A stretch of DNA of 64,000 bases from an uncultured Clostridia bacterium. Its GTDB lineage: Bacteria > Bacillota > Clostridia > Christensenellales > Aristaeellaceae. The stretch covers positions 65,855-129,854 of the forward strand of contig CAKUKE010000005.1 of the NCBI GenBank assembly GCA_934662505.1. Direction: 5' to 3'. Below the pieces are notes generated by a model. It was not told the DNA's origin and did no database searches. It saw only the letters and a list, made by a program, of their open reading frames with translations. Shown here in pieces: positions 1 through 7,970 of the stretch (the stretch's first letter is position 1; every line of letters starts with the position of its first letter). The position numbers and the translations under genes were made by a program.

Positions 1-824
1 ATGTTGGCGAAGGGACCCCCGTGGACGAACGCGGGCGTTCCTTCCAGCGTCTGCACCAGATTGGGCTTGAGCGCGTCCCGCAGCAGGGCGGTCATCGCCC
101 CCGCCGCGCCCAGCTGGGCGCAGGTAACGGGACGGTCGTCGAAGGTGTAGCCCACGATGATGCGCCCCAGCCGCGCCCTGAGATCCTGCAGGGAGGTAGC
201 GAGACACAAAACGGCCATCACTTCGCTGGCCACGGTAATGTCAAACCCGTCCTCCCGGGGCACCCCGTTCATCCGGCCGCCCAGGCCGTCCACCACGCAG
301 CGCAGCTGGCGGTCGTTCATATCCACGCAGCGCTTCCACGTGATCTTCTTCACATCGATCCCCAGCTCGTTGCCCTGCTGAATGTGGTTGTCCAGCATGG
401 CGGCCAGCAGGTTGTTGGCCGCGCCGATGGCATGAAAATCGCCGGTAAAATGAAGGTTGATATCCTCCATGGGCACCACCTGCGCGTATCCGCCTCCGGC
501 CGCGCCCCCCTTCACGCCGAACACGGGACCCAGCGACGGTTCCCGCAGCGCCACGGTCACATCCTTGCCGATGCGCCGCAGACCGTCCGCCAGCCCGATG
601 GTGGTGGTGGTTTTTCCCTCGCCCGCAGGGGTGGGGGTCATGGCCGTCACCAGAATGAGTTTACCGTCCGGCCGCTCCTCATCCAGAAGAGACAGATCCA
701 CCTTGGCCTTGTAGCGGCCGTAGGGCTCCAGATACTTTTCATCCACATGGGCGCGCCGGGCGATCTCTGCAATGGGCGCCATCCGGCAGCGCTGGGCAAT
801 TTCAATATCCGATAAATAAGTCAT
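1..824 (-). CDS. fhs: Formate-tetrahydrofolate ligase, N-terminal part (gene runs off the left edge)
   Basis: The enzyme joins formate to tetrahydrofolate using ATP and gives 10-formyl-THF for purine synthesis and one-carbon metabolism; acetogens use it in the methyl branch of the Wood-Ljungdahl pathway. About 274 of the usual ~555 residues are inside the window. The family's P-loop is seen directly at about residues 55-75 (LILVTAMTPTPAGEGKTTTT), followed by the GLADGLRRIGK and REPSLGPVFGVKGGAAGGG stretches typical of FTHFS. The ATG at 824 is chosen because AGGGGAGG lies 8 bases upstream; an ATG seven bases further upstream is out of frame. A promoter is visible at 892-920. A FocA-type formate/nitrite channel lies at 42.1 kb, but no other Wood-Ljungdahl gene is present, so acetogenesis cannot be claimed. 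Confidence 0.95.
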   Translation of the reverse strand, partial: MTYLSDIEIAQRCRMAPIAEIARRAHVDEKYLEPYGRYKAKVDLSLLDEERPDGKLILVTAMTPTPAGEGKTTTTIGLADGLRRIGKDVTVALREPSLGPVFGVKGGAAGGGYAQVVPMEDINLHFTGDFHAIGAANNLLAAMLDNHIQQGNELGIDVKKITWKRCVDMNDRQLRCVVDGLGGRMNGVPREDGFDITVASEVMAVLCLATSLQDLRARLGRIIVGYTFDDRPVTCAQLGAAGAMTALLRDALKPNLVQTLEGTPAFVHGGPFAN

Positions 825-891
825 GTTTCATGCCTCCCCTCACCGCCTCCCGGCGGTATATCAAAAAATACATAACCCCTGTTGCTACATC

Positions 892-920
892 AGTGTACAC
901 GCCCCCCGCCCGCCCGTCAA
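892..920 (-). promoter_or_regulatory. Sigma-A promoter for fhs
   Basis: On the minus strand TTGACG is followed after 17 bases by TACACT. The predicted transcript would start near 885 and have a leader of about 60 bases that includes a small GC hairpin (CCGCCGGGAGGCGG) just before the ribosome binding site. Confidence 0.6.
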
Positions 921-954
921 GTCCCAAACGCAGCCGCCAATCAAAAAATACAAA

Positions 955-1003
955 ACAAAAAAGCGGGAGGCGCACGGCCGTTTTGCCGGTGCGTTTCTCC
1001 CGC
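955..1003 (-). terminator. Intrinsic terminator after the SH3b gene
   Basis: On the minus strand a stem GCGGGAG...CTCCCGC with an inner GCAC/GTGC extension (963-1003) is followed by TTTTTTG. It lies about 190 bases past the stop of the 1193-2335 gene. I see no further gene between 1004 and 1192. Confidence 0.8.
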
Positions 1004-1192
1004 ATTTGTCTTTCGTCTGCACGCGCGGGGCGTCCGGAGCCGGGCGCGCGGGTATTCTTCTCTGCATCTGCGCGTTCAGACAGGAGTACGCCGTGCAGGG
1101 AAGACCGCCCGTCCCGCTTTCCGACCCTGCGAAAAGGGGCGACGCGCATGCCCCGTGCCGCGCCGTCTTTCTTTTTTCGCGCGGGCGGCGGT

Positions 1193-2335
1193 TTATTTGA
1201 GGAAGCAGGTCATCATATAGCCCGTCGTATTGCCGTAGCGCACCTGCGTCCATTCGTCGCCGGGGATCAGCACGGTCACCGTTTCGCCGGAATTGACCCG
1301 CTTGTACACGCTGCCCGTCGCCTTGCTGGGGGCGCTGCGCAGGTTCACGTAGGTATTGCCGTTCCGCACCGTTTTCTGGGGGGAGGCGGACACGCCGTGC
1401 AGGGTGACGAACCGGGTCATCACGTACCCCACGTTGCCGCTGGCGCGGCCGTACACCTTGCACCAGGTCTCGCCCGCTTCAATGACCTCCAGCCGGATGC
1501 CGTTCTTATACTGCGCCAGCACCTTGGCGGCGGTGGAGGGCTGCGCCCGCAGATTGAGGTAGGCGGTCGCGCGGGCGTTGTTCACTACGACGTAGCCCTG
1601 CGTTTTCGGCGCGGCGGTGGGGTTCACCACCGTATTGTTCCCCCCGTTTTCCGTGAGGAACCGGCTTTCCATGTAGCCCGTCCGACCCTCCACCTGCACC
1701 TTCCAGTAGGTGTTGCCCTTGAGCAGCACGGTCACGCTGGTGCCGTTTGCATACTGCGCCAGCACGGACGCATCCGAGCGGGGCGCGCTGCGCAGGTTCA
1801 GCTTGCCGCTGTTGCCCGTGCGCACCACGGCGACCCCGCTTTTGCCGCCGTTGATCTGAATGAATTCGCTGCGGAAAAAGCCCTGCTTGCCGTCGATGGA
1901 CACAAAATACCACCCGTCGATGGTCGCCAGCACGGTGCAGGCGGCGCCGTTGTAATAGATGCCCAGCACCGGCGCATCCAGACTGGGCGACTGCCGCAGG
2001 TTTAGAAACTGGGTGGCGACGGGATTCTTCACCACGCCCACCGTGCCCCCTTCGCCCACGCTGGCGCCCAGATTGAGATAATTGCCGCTCATATAGCCGT
2101 ACAGTCCGCTGGACACAATGCGGCAGTAGGACCAGCCGTTGCTTTCCGTGGACAGGATCTCCACCCAGTCTCCCTGCGCGGCGCGCCCCAGCCACGTGGA
2201 CTGCACGTTGGGCTGCGCCCGCAGGTTGAGCGTCGTGGTACCGTCCACCATGGCATAGCTGTTTTCCGCCTGCGCAAAGGCCGCGCATCCGATCAGCAGC
2301 ATCACCGTCAGCAATAAGGACATGCTCTTCTTCAT
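1193..2335 (-). CDS. Secreted protein with five SH3b repeats
   Basis: This 380-residue protein has an N-terminal export signal (MKKSMSLLLTVMLLIGCAAFAQAE) and then five bacterial SH3 (SH3b) repeats of about 65-70 residues. Each carries the LNLR.xPs...G...V.vl...W.kV...G.tGYm pattern: LNLRAQP, LNLRQSP, LNLRSAP, LNLRAQP and VNLRSAP. SH3b domains usually bind peptidoglycan peptides, so a wall-bound role is inferred; no catalytic domain is attached. The signal contains both a possible lipobox (LIGC) and a signal peptidase I site (AFAQA), so lipoprotein or free secretion remains open. The ATG at 2335 is preferred over the GTG at 2344 because GGAGAGG lies 9 bases before it and overlaps the GTG. It sits 72 bases after hemW and may share its transcript. 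Confidence 0.85.
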   Translation of the reverse strand: MKKSMSLLLTVMLLIGCAAFAQAENSYAMVDGTTTLNLRAQPNVQSTWLGRAAQGDWVEILSTESNGWSYCRIVSSGLYGYMSGNYLNLGASVGEGGTVGVVKNPVATQFLNLRQSPSLDAPVLGIYYNGAACTVLATIDGWYFVSIDGKQGFFRSEFIQINGGKSGVAVVRTGNSGKLNLRSAPRSDASVLAQYANGTSVTVLLKGNTYWKVQVEGRTGYMESRFLTENGGNNTVVNPTAAPKTQGYVVVNNARATAYLNLRAQPSTAAKVLAQYKNGIRLEVIEAGETWCKVYGRASGNVGYVMTRFVTLHGVSASPQKTVRNGNTYVNLRSAPSKATGSVYKRVNSGETVTVLIPGDEWTQVRYGNTTGYMMTCFLK

Positions 2336-2407
2336 TCCGGTCACCCTCTCCGTTCATGTACCTATATCACGTTTCACCGCGCGGTTTTCTTCCCGCGCCG
2401 AAAAAAA

Positions 2408-3565
2408 TCACATCAGATCCACCAGCACCCGGTTCTGCACATCCATGCCCCGCCGGGTCAGCTTCAGATATTCTCCGTCCCAGGTCAGTAATCCTTCCCG
2501 GACGGGCTTTTTCCATTTTTTCCCAAAAGCTTCCTCCAGCGACACCCCGTGCATGGCCTGAAAATCGGCGGCGCTTATGCCCTCGGTCAGCCGCAGCCCC
2601 AGCATGACGCTTTCAAACTGCGCGTCCCCAGGGGAAATGGGTTCCGTCTCCGGCGGCGCGCCCCGCAGGTAATCGGACAGCCGGCGGGGGTTAGTGCGGC
2701 GCACGTTGTCCATCATGCCGCAGGCGCCGCAGCCGAAGCCGATATACTCCCGCCGCCGCCACACGTTCACATTGTGCCGGCAGGCGTATCCGGGGCGGGC
2801 AAAATTGCTGATCTCGTACTGAAAAATCCCCTCCTGCGCCAGCCTTTCCCGGCATGTCTCATACATGTCCCGCTCCGCTTCTCCGTCGGGCAGGGTCATT
2901 TTTCCTTCGTCCAGCCATGCCGCAAGCCTTGTCTCCGGCTCCACAATCAGCCCGTAGCAGCTCATGTGGGAAGGCGTCAACGGCAGGGACAGGGCAAAAT
3001 CCAGACTTTCCTCCACGTCCCGAACCGTCTGCCCCGGCAGACCCAGCATCAGATCCAGATTCAGATTTTCAAACCCGACCCGGCGCAGGATGTCCGCGCT
3101 CGCCGCCACGTCCGCCGCCGTATGCACCCGATCCAGCGCCCGCAGAAGACGGTTCTGCGCCGCCTGCATGCCCATGGAGACCCGGTCAAAGCCCCCCTGC
3201 CGCATGCACGCCGCAAAATCCTCCGTCACGGTGCCCGGGTTCATTTCGCAGCTCATTTCCGCGTCGGGGGCGATGTCCATATGCGCCCGGAGGGTACCGA
3301 TCACCCGCTCCATCAGTGCCGCAGGCAGCACCGAGGGGGTGCCCCCGCCGATATACACCGTATCCGCCCTCGCATCCCGGGGCACACGCGCGCCGATCTC
3401 CCGGCACAGCGCGTCCGTGTAGGCGGCCATATAGTCCTCCCGCCCCGCCCAGGAGGGAAAATCGCAATAGGCGCATTTATGTACGCAAAAAGGGATGTGG
3501 ATATATACGCCCACGTCCCTTTTGCCTGCCGGAAACGAGCCTGTCCGCAGCGCGCCATGCTCCAT
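2408..3565 (-). CDS. hemW: Radical SAM HemW-type protein (heme chaperone / coproporphyrinogen oxidase-like)
   Basis: The 385-residue length and motifs fit HemW. The radical SAM cluster motif is CVHKCAYCDF at about residues 24-33, preceded by VYIHIPF. Then come YIGGGTPS, the glycine-rich SAM-binding stretch, MNPGT, RVSMGMQ, NLDLMLGLPGQT and a C-terminal HemW domain ending near the stop. HemW proteins bind heme and an Fe-S cluster and deliver heme to targets; the older name, oxygen-independent coproporphyrinogen oxidase, is usually wrong for this subfamily. No other heme gene is nearby. The start at 3565 has a weak GGGAAAG about 10 bases upstream and is 38 bases after the DUF5711 stop, so the two are probably co-transcribed. 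Confidence 0.9.
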   Translation of the reverse strand: MEHGALRTGSFPAGKRDVGVYIHIPFCVHKCAYCDFPSWAGREDYMAAYTDALCREIGARVPRDARADTVYIGGGTPSVLPAALMERVIGTLRAHMDIAPDAEMSCEMNPGTVTEDFAACMRQGGFDRVSMGMQAAQNRLLRALDRVHTAADVAASADILRRVGFENLNLDLMLGLPGQTVRDVEESLDFALSLPLTPSHMSCYGLIVEPETRLAAWLDEGKMTLPDGEAERDMYETCRERLAQEGIFQYEISNFARPGYACRHNVNVWRRREYIGFGCGACGMMDNVRRTNPRRLSDYLRGAPPETEPISPGDAQFESVMLGLRLTEGISAADFQAMHGVSLEEAFGKKWKKPVREGLLTWDGEYLKLTRRGMDVQNRVLVDLM

Positions 3566-3603
3566 CCGGCCGTTCTTTCCCGGCGCCGCGTTTTCCGCGC
3601 CCG

Positions 3604-4707
3604 TCACGGCAGCTTCACCGCATACACGTCGCTGCCGCAGCACAAAAGCGCCGTACCGCTGGAAAGCATGCCCAGATACCCCGTCACGGTGTCCTGCAGC
3701 GGCAGGCTCATGGCGGTGAACCGCCGGTCGCTGAACCCGGCGCGATACACGCTGTCGCCGCCGAAGGCATAGATGCGGTTCCTGTACAGCGCGCTCCCCA
3801 CGCAGGTGGTCGGCAGGGTAAACTGGGTGTCGGTGGTGCCGGAAATGAGCCGCAGGGTGGACAGCCCGCCCCCCGCCGCCTGCAGGGAGGTGGCAAACAG
3901 CAGCTGCGACCCGGTGGCGGTCTCCTCGCTGTCGATCAGCTGCCAGCCGTAGACCAGCACGGTGCTGCCGCTGTACTGGGTGCCCCGGTAGTCGTACTGC
4001 GCCAGCTGACGGGTGGTCACCACGTTCAGCCTGCCTGCGGCATAGCGCACCGCATACACCATGGGCTCGCCCAGCGACACCTCGCCCGTGTTCATCTGTC
4101 CCACGCGGATGGTATACATTTTTGTGGCGGGCACCGTACCGTATACGTCTAGCGCGGTCGTCCACAGATATTCGCCGTCGGAGAAAAAGCCCGCGTCCAG
4201 AATGAACATGTCCTCGTAGGCGGTCTTTTCGCTGTCCACGTCGATCCCGTTGAGATCCTTCACGATCAGGGTAGGGCTGGTATCCTCGCCCACCACGGCG
4301 GCCACATAACGGCTGCCCGCCCGGGCGAACTGCACCTTGTCGGAGAGGTGATCGTTGTAGGTGGAGCGTCCATCCCGGTCAAAAATGAACAGCTGGTTGC
4401 CCACCCAGGCCACCAGATTGTTCTCGCCCGCCGAAAAGGACGCGTCCGCGCCCAGCGCGTAGCTCCAGCGTTCGCTGCCGTTGGCGCTCAGGCAGTAAAG
4501 CACCGCCCCATCGTAATACAGCACCTGATCCCCGAAGGGGGTCACATCCTGCGTGGCAATGCAGCGCAGCCGCACGGCGTTCACATTTTTCTGCCCGCCG
4601 CCGAACACGCCCAGCATGGACAACACCACAATCACGGCGGCCGCGACCCCCGCGCATATCACCACCGCCACGCCTTTATTCAGTTTGGGCGTTTTTTCAT
4701 ACTGCAT
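3604..4707 (-). CDS. Membrane-anchored DUF5711 family protein (beta-propeller-like)
   Basis: This 367-residue protein has a short cytoplasmic N-terminus (MQYEKTPKLNKG), one membrane helix at about residues 12-35 (VAVVICAGVAAAVIVVLSMLGVF) and a long outer domain rich in short beta strands with repeated YYDGAVLYCLSANGSERW-like blades, as in PQQ/WD-type propellers. It matches my recollection of DUF5711 proteins of Clostridia, whose function is not established. AAAGGAG stands 9 bases before the ATG, and a good promoter overlaps the end of the upstream helicase gene. The operon appears to run DUF5711-hemW-SH3b. No catalytic motif is visible. Confidence 0.75.
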   Translation of the reverse strand: MQYEKTPKLNKGVAVVICAGVAAAVIVVLSMLGVFGGGQKNVNAVRLRCIATQDVTPFGDQVLYYDGAVLYCLSANGSERWSYALGADASFSAGENNLVAWVGNQLFIFDRDGRSTYNDHLSDKVQFARAGSRYVAAVVGEDTSPTLIVKDLNGIDVDSEKTAYEDMFILDAGFFSDGEYLWTTALDVYGTVPATKMYTIRVGQMNTGEVSLGEPMVYAVRYAAGRLNVVTTRQLAQYDYRGTQYSGSTVLVYGWQLIDSEETATGSQLLFATSLQAAGGGLSTLRLISGTTDTQFTLPTTCVGSALYRNRIYAFGGDSVYRAGFSDRRFTAMSLPLQDTVTGYLGMLSSGTALLCCGSDVYAVKLP

Positions 4708-4744
4708 GCCGCACGCTCCTTTGTCCAGACAAATCCCCGCCTGT

Positions 4745-4772
4745 ATTATAGCATGTTTTTCCCGTCAGTCAA
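4745..4772 (-). promoter_or_regulatory. Sigma-A promoter for the DUF5711-hemW operon
   Basis: TTGACT-16-TATAAT on the minus strand. The -35 hexamer overlaps the stop codon of the SNF2 helicase gene (4765-4767), so this promoter allows expression independent of the helicase. Confidence 0.8.
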
Positions 4773-7700
4773 ACAGCGCCAGAATATCCTTTTCGCTCAG
4801 CCTTGTAGGCATTTCCTCCCCGGGGGTGATCAGCCGGTCGAACAGGCTGCGCTTGCGGTCGCTCATGCGCAGCACCTGCTCCTCGATGGTATTGTGGCAC
4901 ACCAGCTTCCACACCTCCACCTTGTGGGTCTGACCGATCCTGTGGGCGCGGCCGGTAGCCTGCTCCTCGGCGGTAGGGTTCCACCAGGGGTCGAAGTGGA
5001 TCACCGTGTCCGCCCCCGTCAGGTTCAGCCCCGTGCCGCCCGCCTTGAGCGAGATAAGGAACACGTCCCCCTCCCCGGCGTTGAACCGTTCGGTGAGCGC
5101 CAGCCGCTCGGCGGCAGGGGTCTCGCCGTCCAGATACAGGGTGGTCAGGTTTTCCTCCTTCAACCGTGCTTCAATGAGGCGCAGCATGGAGGTAAACTGG
5201 GAAAACAGCAGGATGCGCCGGGAAGCGGCCACCGCGCCGGGAAGCAGCTCCATGAGCATTTCCAGCTTGCCCGAGGCGCCCTGATAATCCGGCAGGCACA
5301 GCCGGGGATGGCAGCAGATCTGCCTGAGCTCCGTAATGGCGCTGAGCACCTCGGCACGGCCGCGGCCCAGTCCCTTCTCCCGCAGGATCTCGCCCACCCG
5401 GGCGCGCTTTTGCAAAAGCGCCGCGTCGTACACCCGCGCCTGCTCCAGCGTCATTTCGGCGGTCAGCACGCTTTCCTGCTTTTCCGGCAGTTCGCCCAGC
5501 ACGTCCCGCTTGAGACGGCGCATCAGAAACGGACGGATGCGGAAACGCAGGTCTTCCTCGTTGCGCCCGTCGCCCCAGCGGCGCAGAAATTCGCTGTACC
5601 TGGGCAGATAGCCGGGCAGCACAAAGTCGAACAGCGACCACAATTCCCCCGCATGGTTCTCCATGGGGGTGCCGGTCAGCGCGATGCGGGTGTCCGCCCG
5701 CAGCTGCTTCACGGCGTGGGCGCCCACGCTCTGCGCGTTTTTCACCTGCTGCGCCTCGTCCAGAATGGCGAAGCGGAAGGTGACGTCCTGCATCAGCTGA
5801 ATGTCCCGCCGGATCAGGGGATAGCTGGTGATGACCACGTCCGGCGCGTGCGCCCCCTCCAGCCGCGCCAGTTTTTCCGCCCGAACGCCCTGACCGCCCG
5901 AAATGAGCAGCACGTCCAGCTCGGGCGCAAAGCGCTTCAGTTCGCTCAGCCAGTTATAGGTCAGCGTCGTAGGCGACACGATGAGGGAAGGCTTTCTTTC
6001 TTTTTCCGTGCGGATGTAATACAACAGCGCCGCGATGGTCTGCACCGTCTTGCCCAGACCCATTTCATCCGCCAGAATGCCGCCCAGATGCATCTCGTGC
6101 AGCGCGCACAGCCAGGCAAAGCCCCGCTGCTGATAGGGGCGCAGGCAGTCCAGCGGCGCGGGCGGCGCTTCAAAGCGCAGCCCGGACACGCGGCGTACCT
6201 CCTCGTCCTCCTCCACCGGCAGGGCGCTCTCCCGCAAAAGCGCGTCAAAGTAGGCCGCCCGGCAGGCGCCCAGATCCTCCTCCGTGCCCGTCAGCTCCAC
6301 CGCCTCGGCCACCGCCTCGGCCATTTTCTGCCACGCGTCCAGACCGGTCAGATCCAGAAAGGTACCGTCCTTATAGCGGAAATACCGGCGGTGGCGGCGC
6401 AGCGCCTCCATCAGGGGCATCAGCTCCTCCACCGGGGCATCCCCGTCCATCAGCTCCAGCTGCAGCCGCCCCTCCGCCATGCGCATGGCGCCCCGCAGGG
6501 CGGGACGGCGGGGGGAGAGCTTCTGAAAATCCCGGCTGAAAAACACCTGCGAGACCCCCGTCAGGCGCTGAGCGCCCTCGGTGACAAAGTCGTATATCCT
6601 GTCCTGTCCCCGCAGGTACACCTTGCCCCGCTGCACATGAAAGCCGCTGCGGGCCAGTTCATCCATGGCCGCCCGCTCCCCCGCCACGTCCCGCACCAGC
6701 AGCATTTTTTTCTCATCCGTGTCCGGCTGGAAGGGGTCGATCTCCATATCGCCGTAGGCGAAAGTCACACGCGCGGTCACGTCCGCGTTTTCCTTGTCCA
6801 GAAACACCTTGACCGTCAGGGGCAGCCGCAGCAGCTGTTTTTCCAGCTCGGGCGCAAAGGTCACCTGACCCGCCCGGGACAGAAAGGGCATCAGCTCGGA
6901 GAGCACCTTGGGCGTTTCCCGGGTGGGAAAGGTGAAGCGCGCCTCGCCGCCCCGGCTGAACCGCGCCAGCGCGGAAAGCAGCTTCCGCTTTTCCGGGGGT
7001 ACAAACTGCAGCGTGCCGCCCGCATAGACAAAAGCGTAGTCCTCCGTCACAGGACGCAGCCCCTCGGGCACCTCCGCCGTCACCGTCAGTTCGCGCAGCG
7101 TCCCCGTCAGCAGAAAATGAAAGTCCAGCGGCATTTCGCCGATTCCGTCCTGCCCGGTCACATCCTCGCCCACATGCAATTCGAGGGGCATGCTCCGTAT
7201 CAGCCCCAGCACCCGCTCCCCCGTGCGGGGAGGCAGACGCATGATGCGGGCGTCCGTCCCCGTCAGGTTGGACACCGCCGCCGCCTCGCAGTACTCGCTG
7301 AGCACGTCCAGCAGTTCCTCCTGTTCGGGCGAAAAGCGCATCCAGCCGGGCTTGTATTCAAACCCCTTGCCAAAGGGCAGGGGTTCCCCCGTTTCGCGGC
7401 ACTTCAAAAAGCCGGGCACGCTGCGCACCACATACAGGCGCTCCTCGCCCACCCGCAGCGCCAGCCGGATGCCCTCCGGCCGCAGAAAAACGACGGGCGT
7501 CATGCGCACCTCGTCCACCTGCGGCAGCATGCCTGCCACCGCCTCCATCAGCGCGGGGGCGGAACGCAGGGCGCGGTCGTTTTCCATTTCCTGCATGGCG
7601 CCGCTTTCCATGGCGGTCAGCAGGGCGGCCACGGCATGGCGGCACAGGGGCTCCCCGCAGTCGCACACGGCCTCGTCCGCCGTGACGCGCACCTGATGGC

Positions 7701-7839
7701 GGCCGTTGTCCACGACCGCATACACGCATTCCTCCCGGCCGCGGCGCATTTCCCGCGCCAGCATGCGCCGCATCAAGGTCTGACCGGCCAGATAGTTTTT
7801 TTCCCCGGCCATATCCCGCAGGGTCTCCGCATTGAGCAT
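4765..7839 (-). CDS. SWIM zinc-finger SNF2-family helicase
   Basis: The 1024-residue protein has an N-terminal SWIM zinc finger (CDCGEPLCRH at about residue 60), a middle region typical of bacterial SNF2 proteins, and a C-terminal two-lobed helicase. Motif I is DEMGLGKT (about residue 594), motif II DEAQ (about 694), motif III LTGTPMENHAGELWSLFDF, and lobe 2 shows LLFSQFTSM, GTGLNLTGADTVIHFDPWWNP and ATGRAHRIGQ. Such proteins are ATP-driven DNA translocases that remodel protein-DNA or RNA polymerase complexes; the cellular target here is unknown. The second ATG (7839) is chosen because GGAGG lies 6 bases before it but only 1-2 bases from the ATG at 7845. It stands alone, with no restriction or defence partner gene beside it, so a housekeeping role is more likely than defence. 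Confidence 0.92.
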   Translation of the reverse strand: MLNAETLRDMAGEKNYLAGQTLMRRMLAREMRRGREECVYAVVDNGRHQVRVTADEAVCDCGEPLCRHAVAALLTAMESGAMQEMENDRALRSAPALMEAVAGMLPQVDEVRMTPVVFLRPEGIRLALRVGEERLYVVRSVPGFLKCRETGEPLPFGKGFEYKPGWMRFSPEQEELLDVLSEYCEAAAVSNLTGTDARIMRLPPRTGERVLGLIRSMPLELHVGEDVTGQDGIGEMPLDFHFLLTGTLRELTVTAEVPEGLRPVTEDYAFVYAGGTLQFVPPEKRKLLSALARFSRGGEARFTFPTRETPKVLSELMPFLSRAGQVTFAPELEKQLLRLPLTVKVFLDKENADVTARVTFAYGDMEIDPFQPDTDEKKMLLVRDVAGERAAMDELARSGFHVQRGKVYLRGQDRIYDFVTEGAQRLTGVSQVFFSRDFQKLSPRRPALRGAMRMAEGRLQLELMDGDAPVEELMPLMEALRRHRRYFRYKDGTFLDLTGLDAWQKMAEAVAEAVELTGTEEDLGACRAAYFDALLRESALPVEEDEEVRRVSGLRFEAPPAPLDCLRPYQQRGFAWLCALHEMHLGGILADEMGLGKTVQTIAALLYYIRTEKERKPSLIVSPTTLTYNWLSELKRFAPELDVLLISGGQGVRAEKLARLEGAHAPDVVITSYPLIRRDIQLMQDVTFRFAILDEAQQVKNAQSVGAHAVKQLRADTRIALTGTPMENHAGELWSLFDFVLPGYLPRYSEFLRRWGDGRNEEDLRFRIRPFLMRRLKRDVLGELPEKQESVLTAEMTLEQARVYDAALLQKRARVGEILREKGLGRGRAEVLSAITELRQICCHPRLCLPDYQGASGKLEMLMELLPGAVAASRRILLFSQFTSMLRLIEARLKEENLTTLYLDGETPAAERLALTERFNAGEGDVFLISLKAGGTGLNLTGADTVIHFDPWWNPTAEEQATGRAHRIGQTHKVEVWKLVCHNTIEEQVLRMSDRKRSLFDRLITPGEEMPTRLSEKDILALFD

Positions 7840-7880
7840 GAGCATCCTCCATCAAAACACAAAGATCAAAAAGCGCCGTC

Positions 7881-7910
7881 AAAAAAGGGCGTATCTTTTC
7901 AGAATACGCC
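7881..7910 (-). terminator. Terminator after the giant glucan synthase gene
   Basis: The stem GGCGTATTCTG...GATACGCC (7888-7910) is followed by TTTTTT on the minus strand. A T-run on the other side (7919-7925) could let it act in both directions. Confidence 0.75.
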
Positions 7911-7970
7911 GCAGACCCTTTTTTTCCTGCCGGCAGACGGGATTTTTTGTCCCGCCGTCCCCCTTCTTGA

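Noticed and set aside
21..815. Long plus-strand reading frame opposite fhs
   Set aside because: It is the antisense shadow of formate-tetrahydrofolate ligase, whose P-loop is clear on the minus strand; the plus frame has no start signal and a His/Gln/Arg-rich shadow composition.
4765..7839. DISARM- or BREX-like defence role for the SNF2 helicase
   Set aside because: No methyltransferase, nuclease or other defence gene lies beside it; neighbours are heme, wall and glucan genes.
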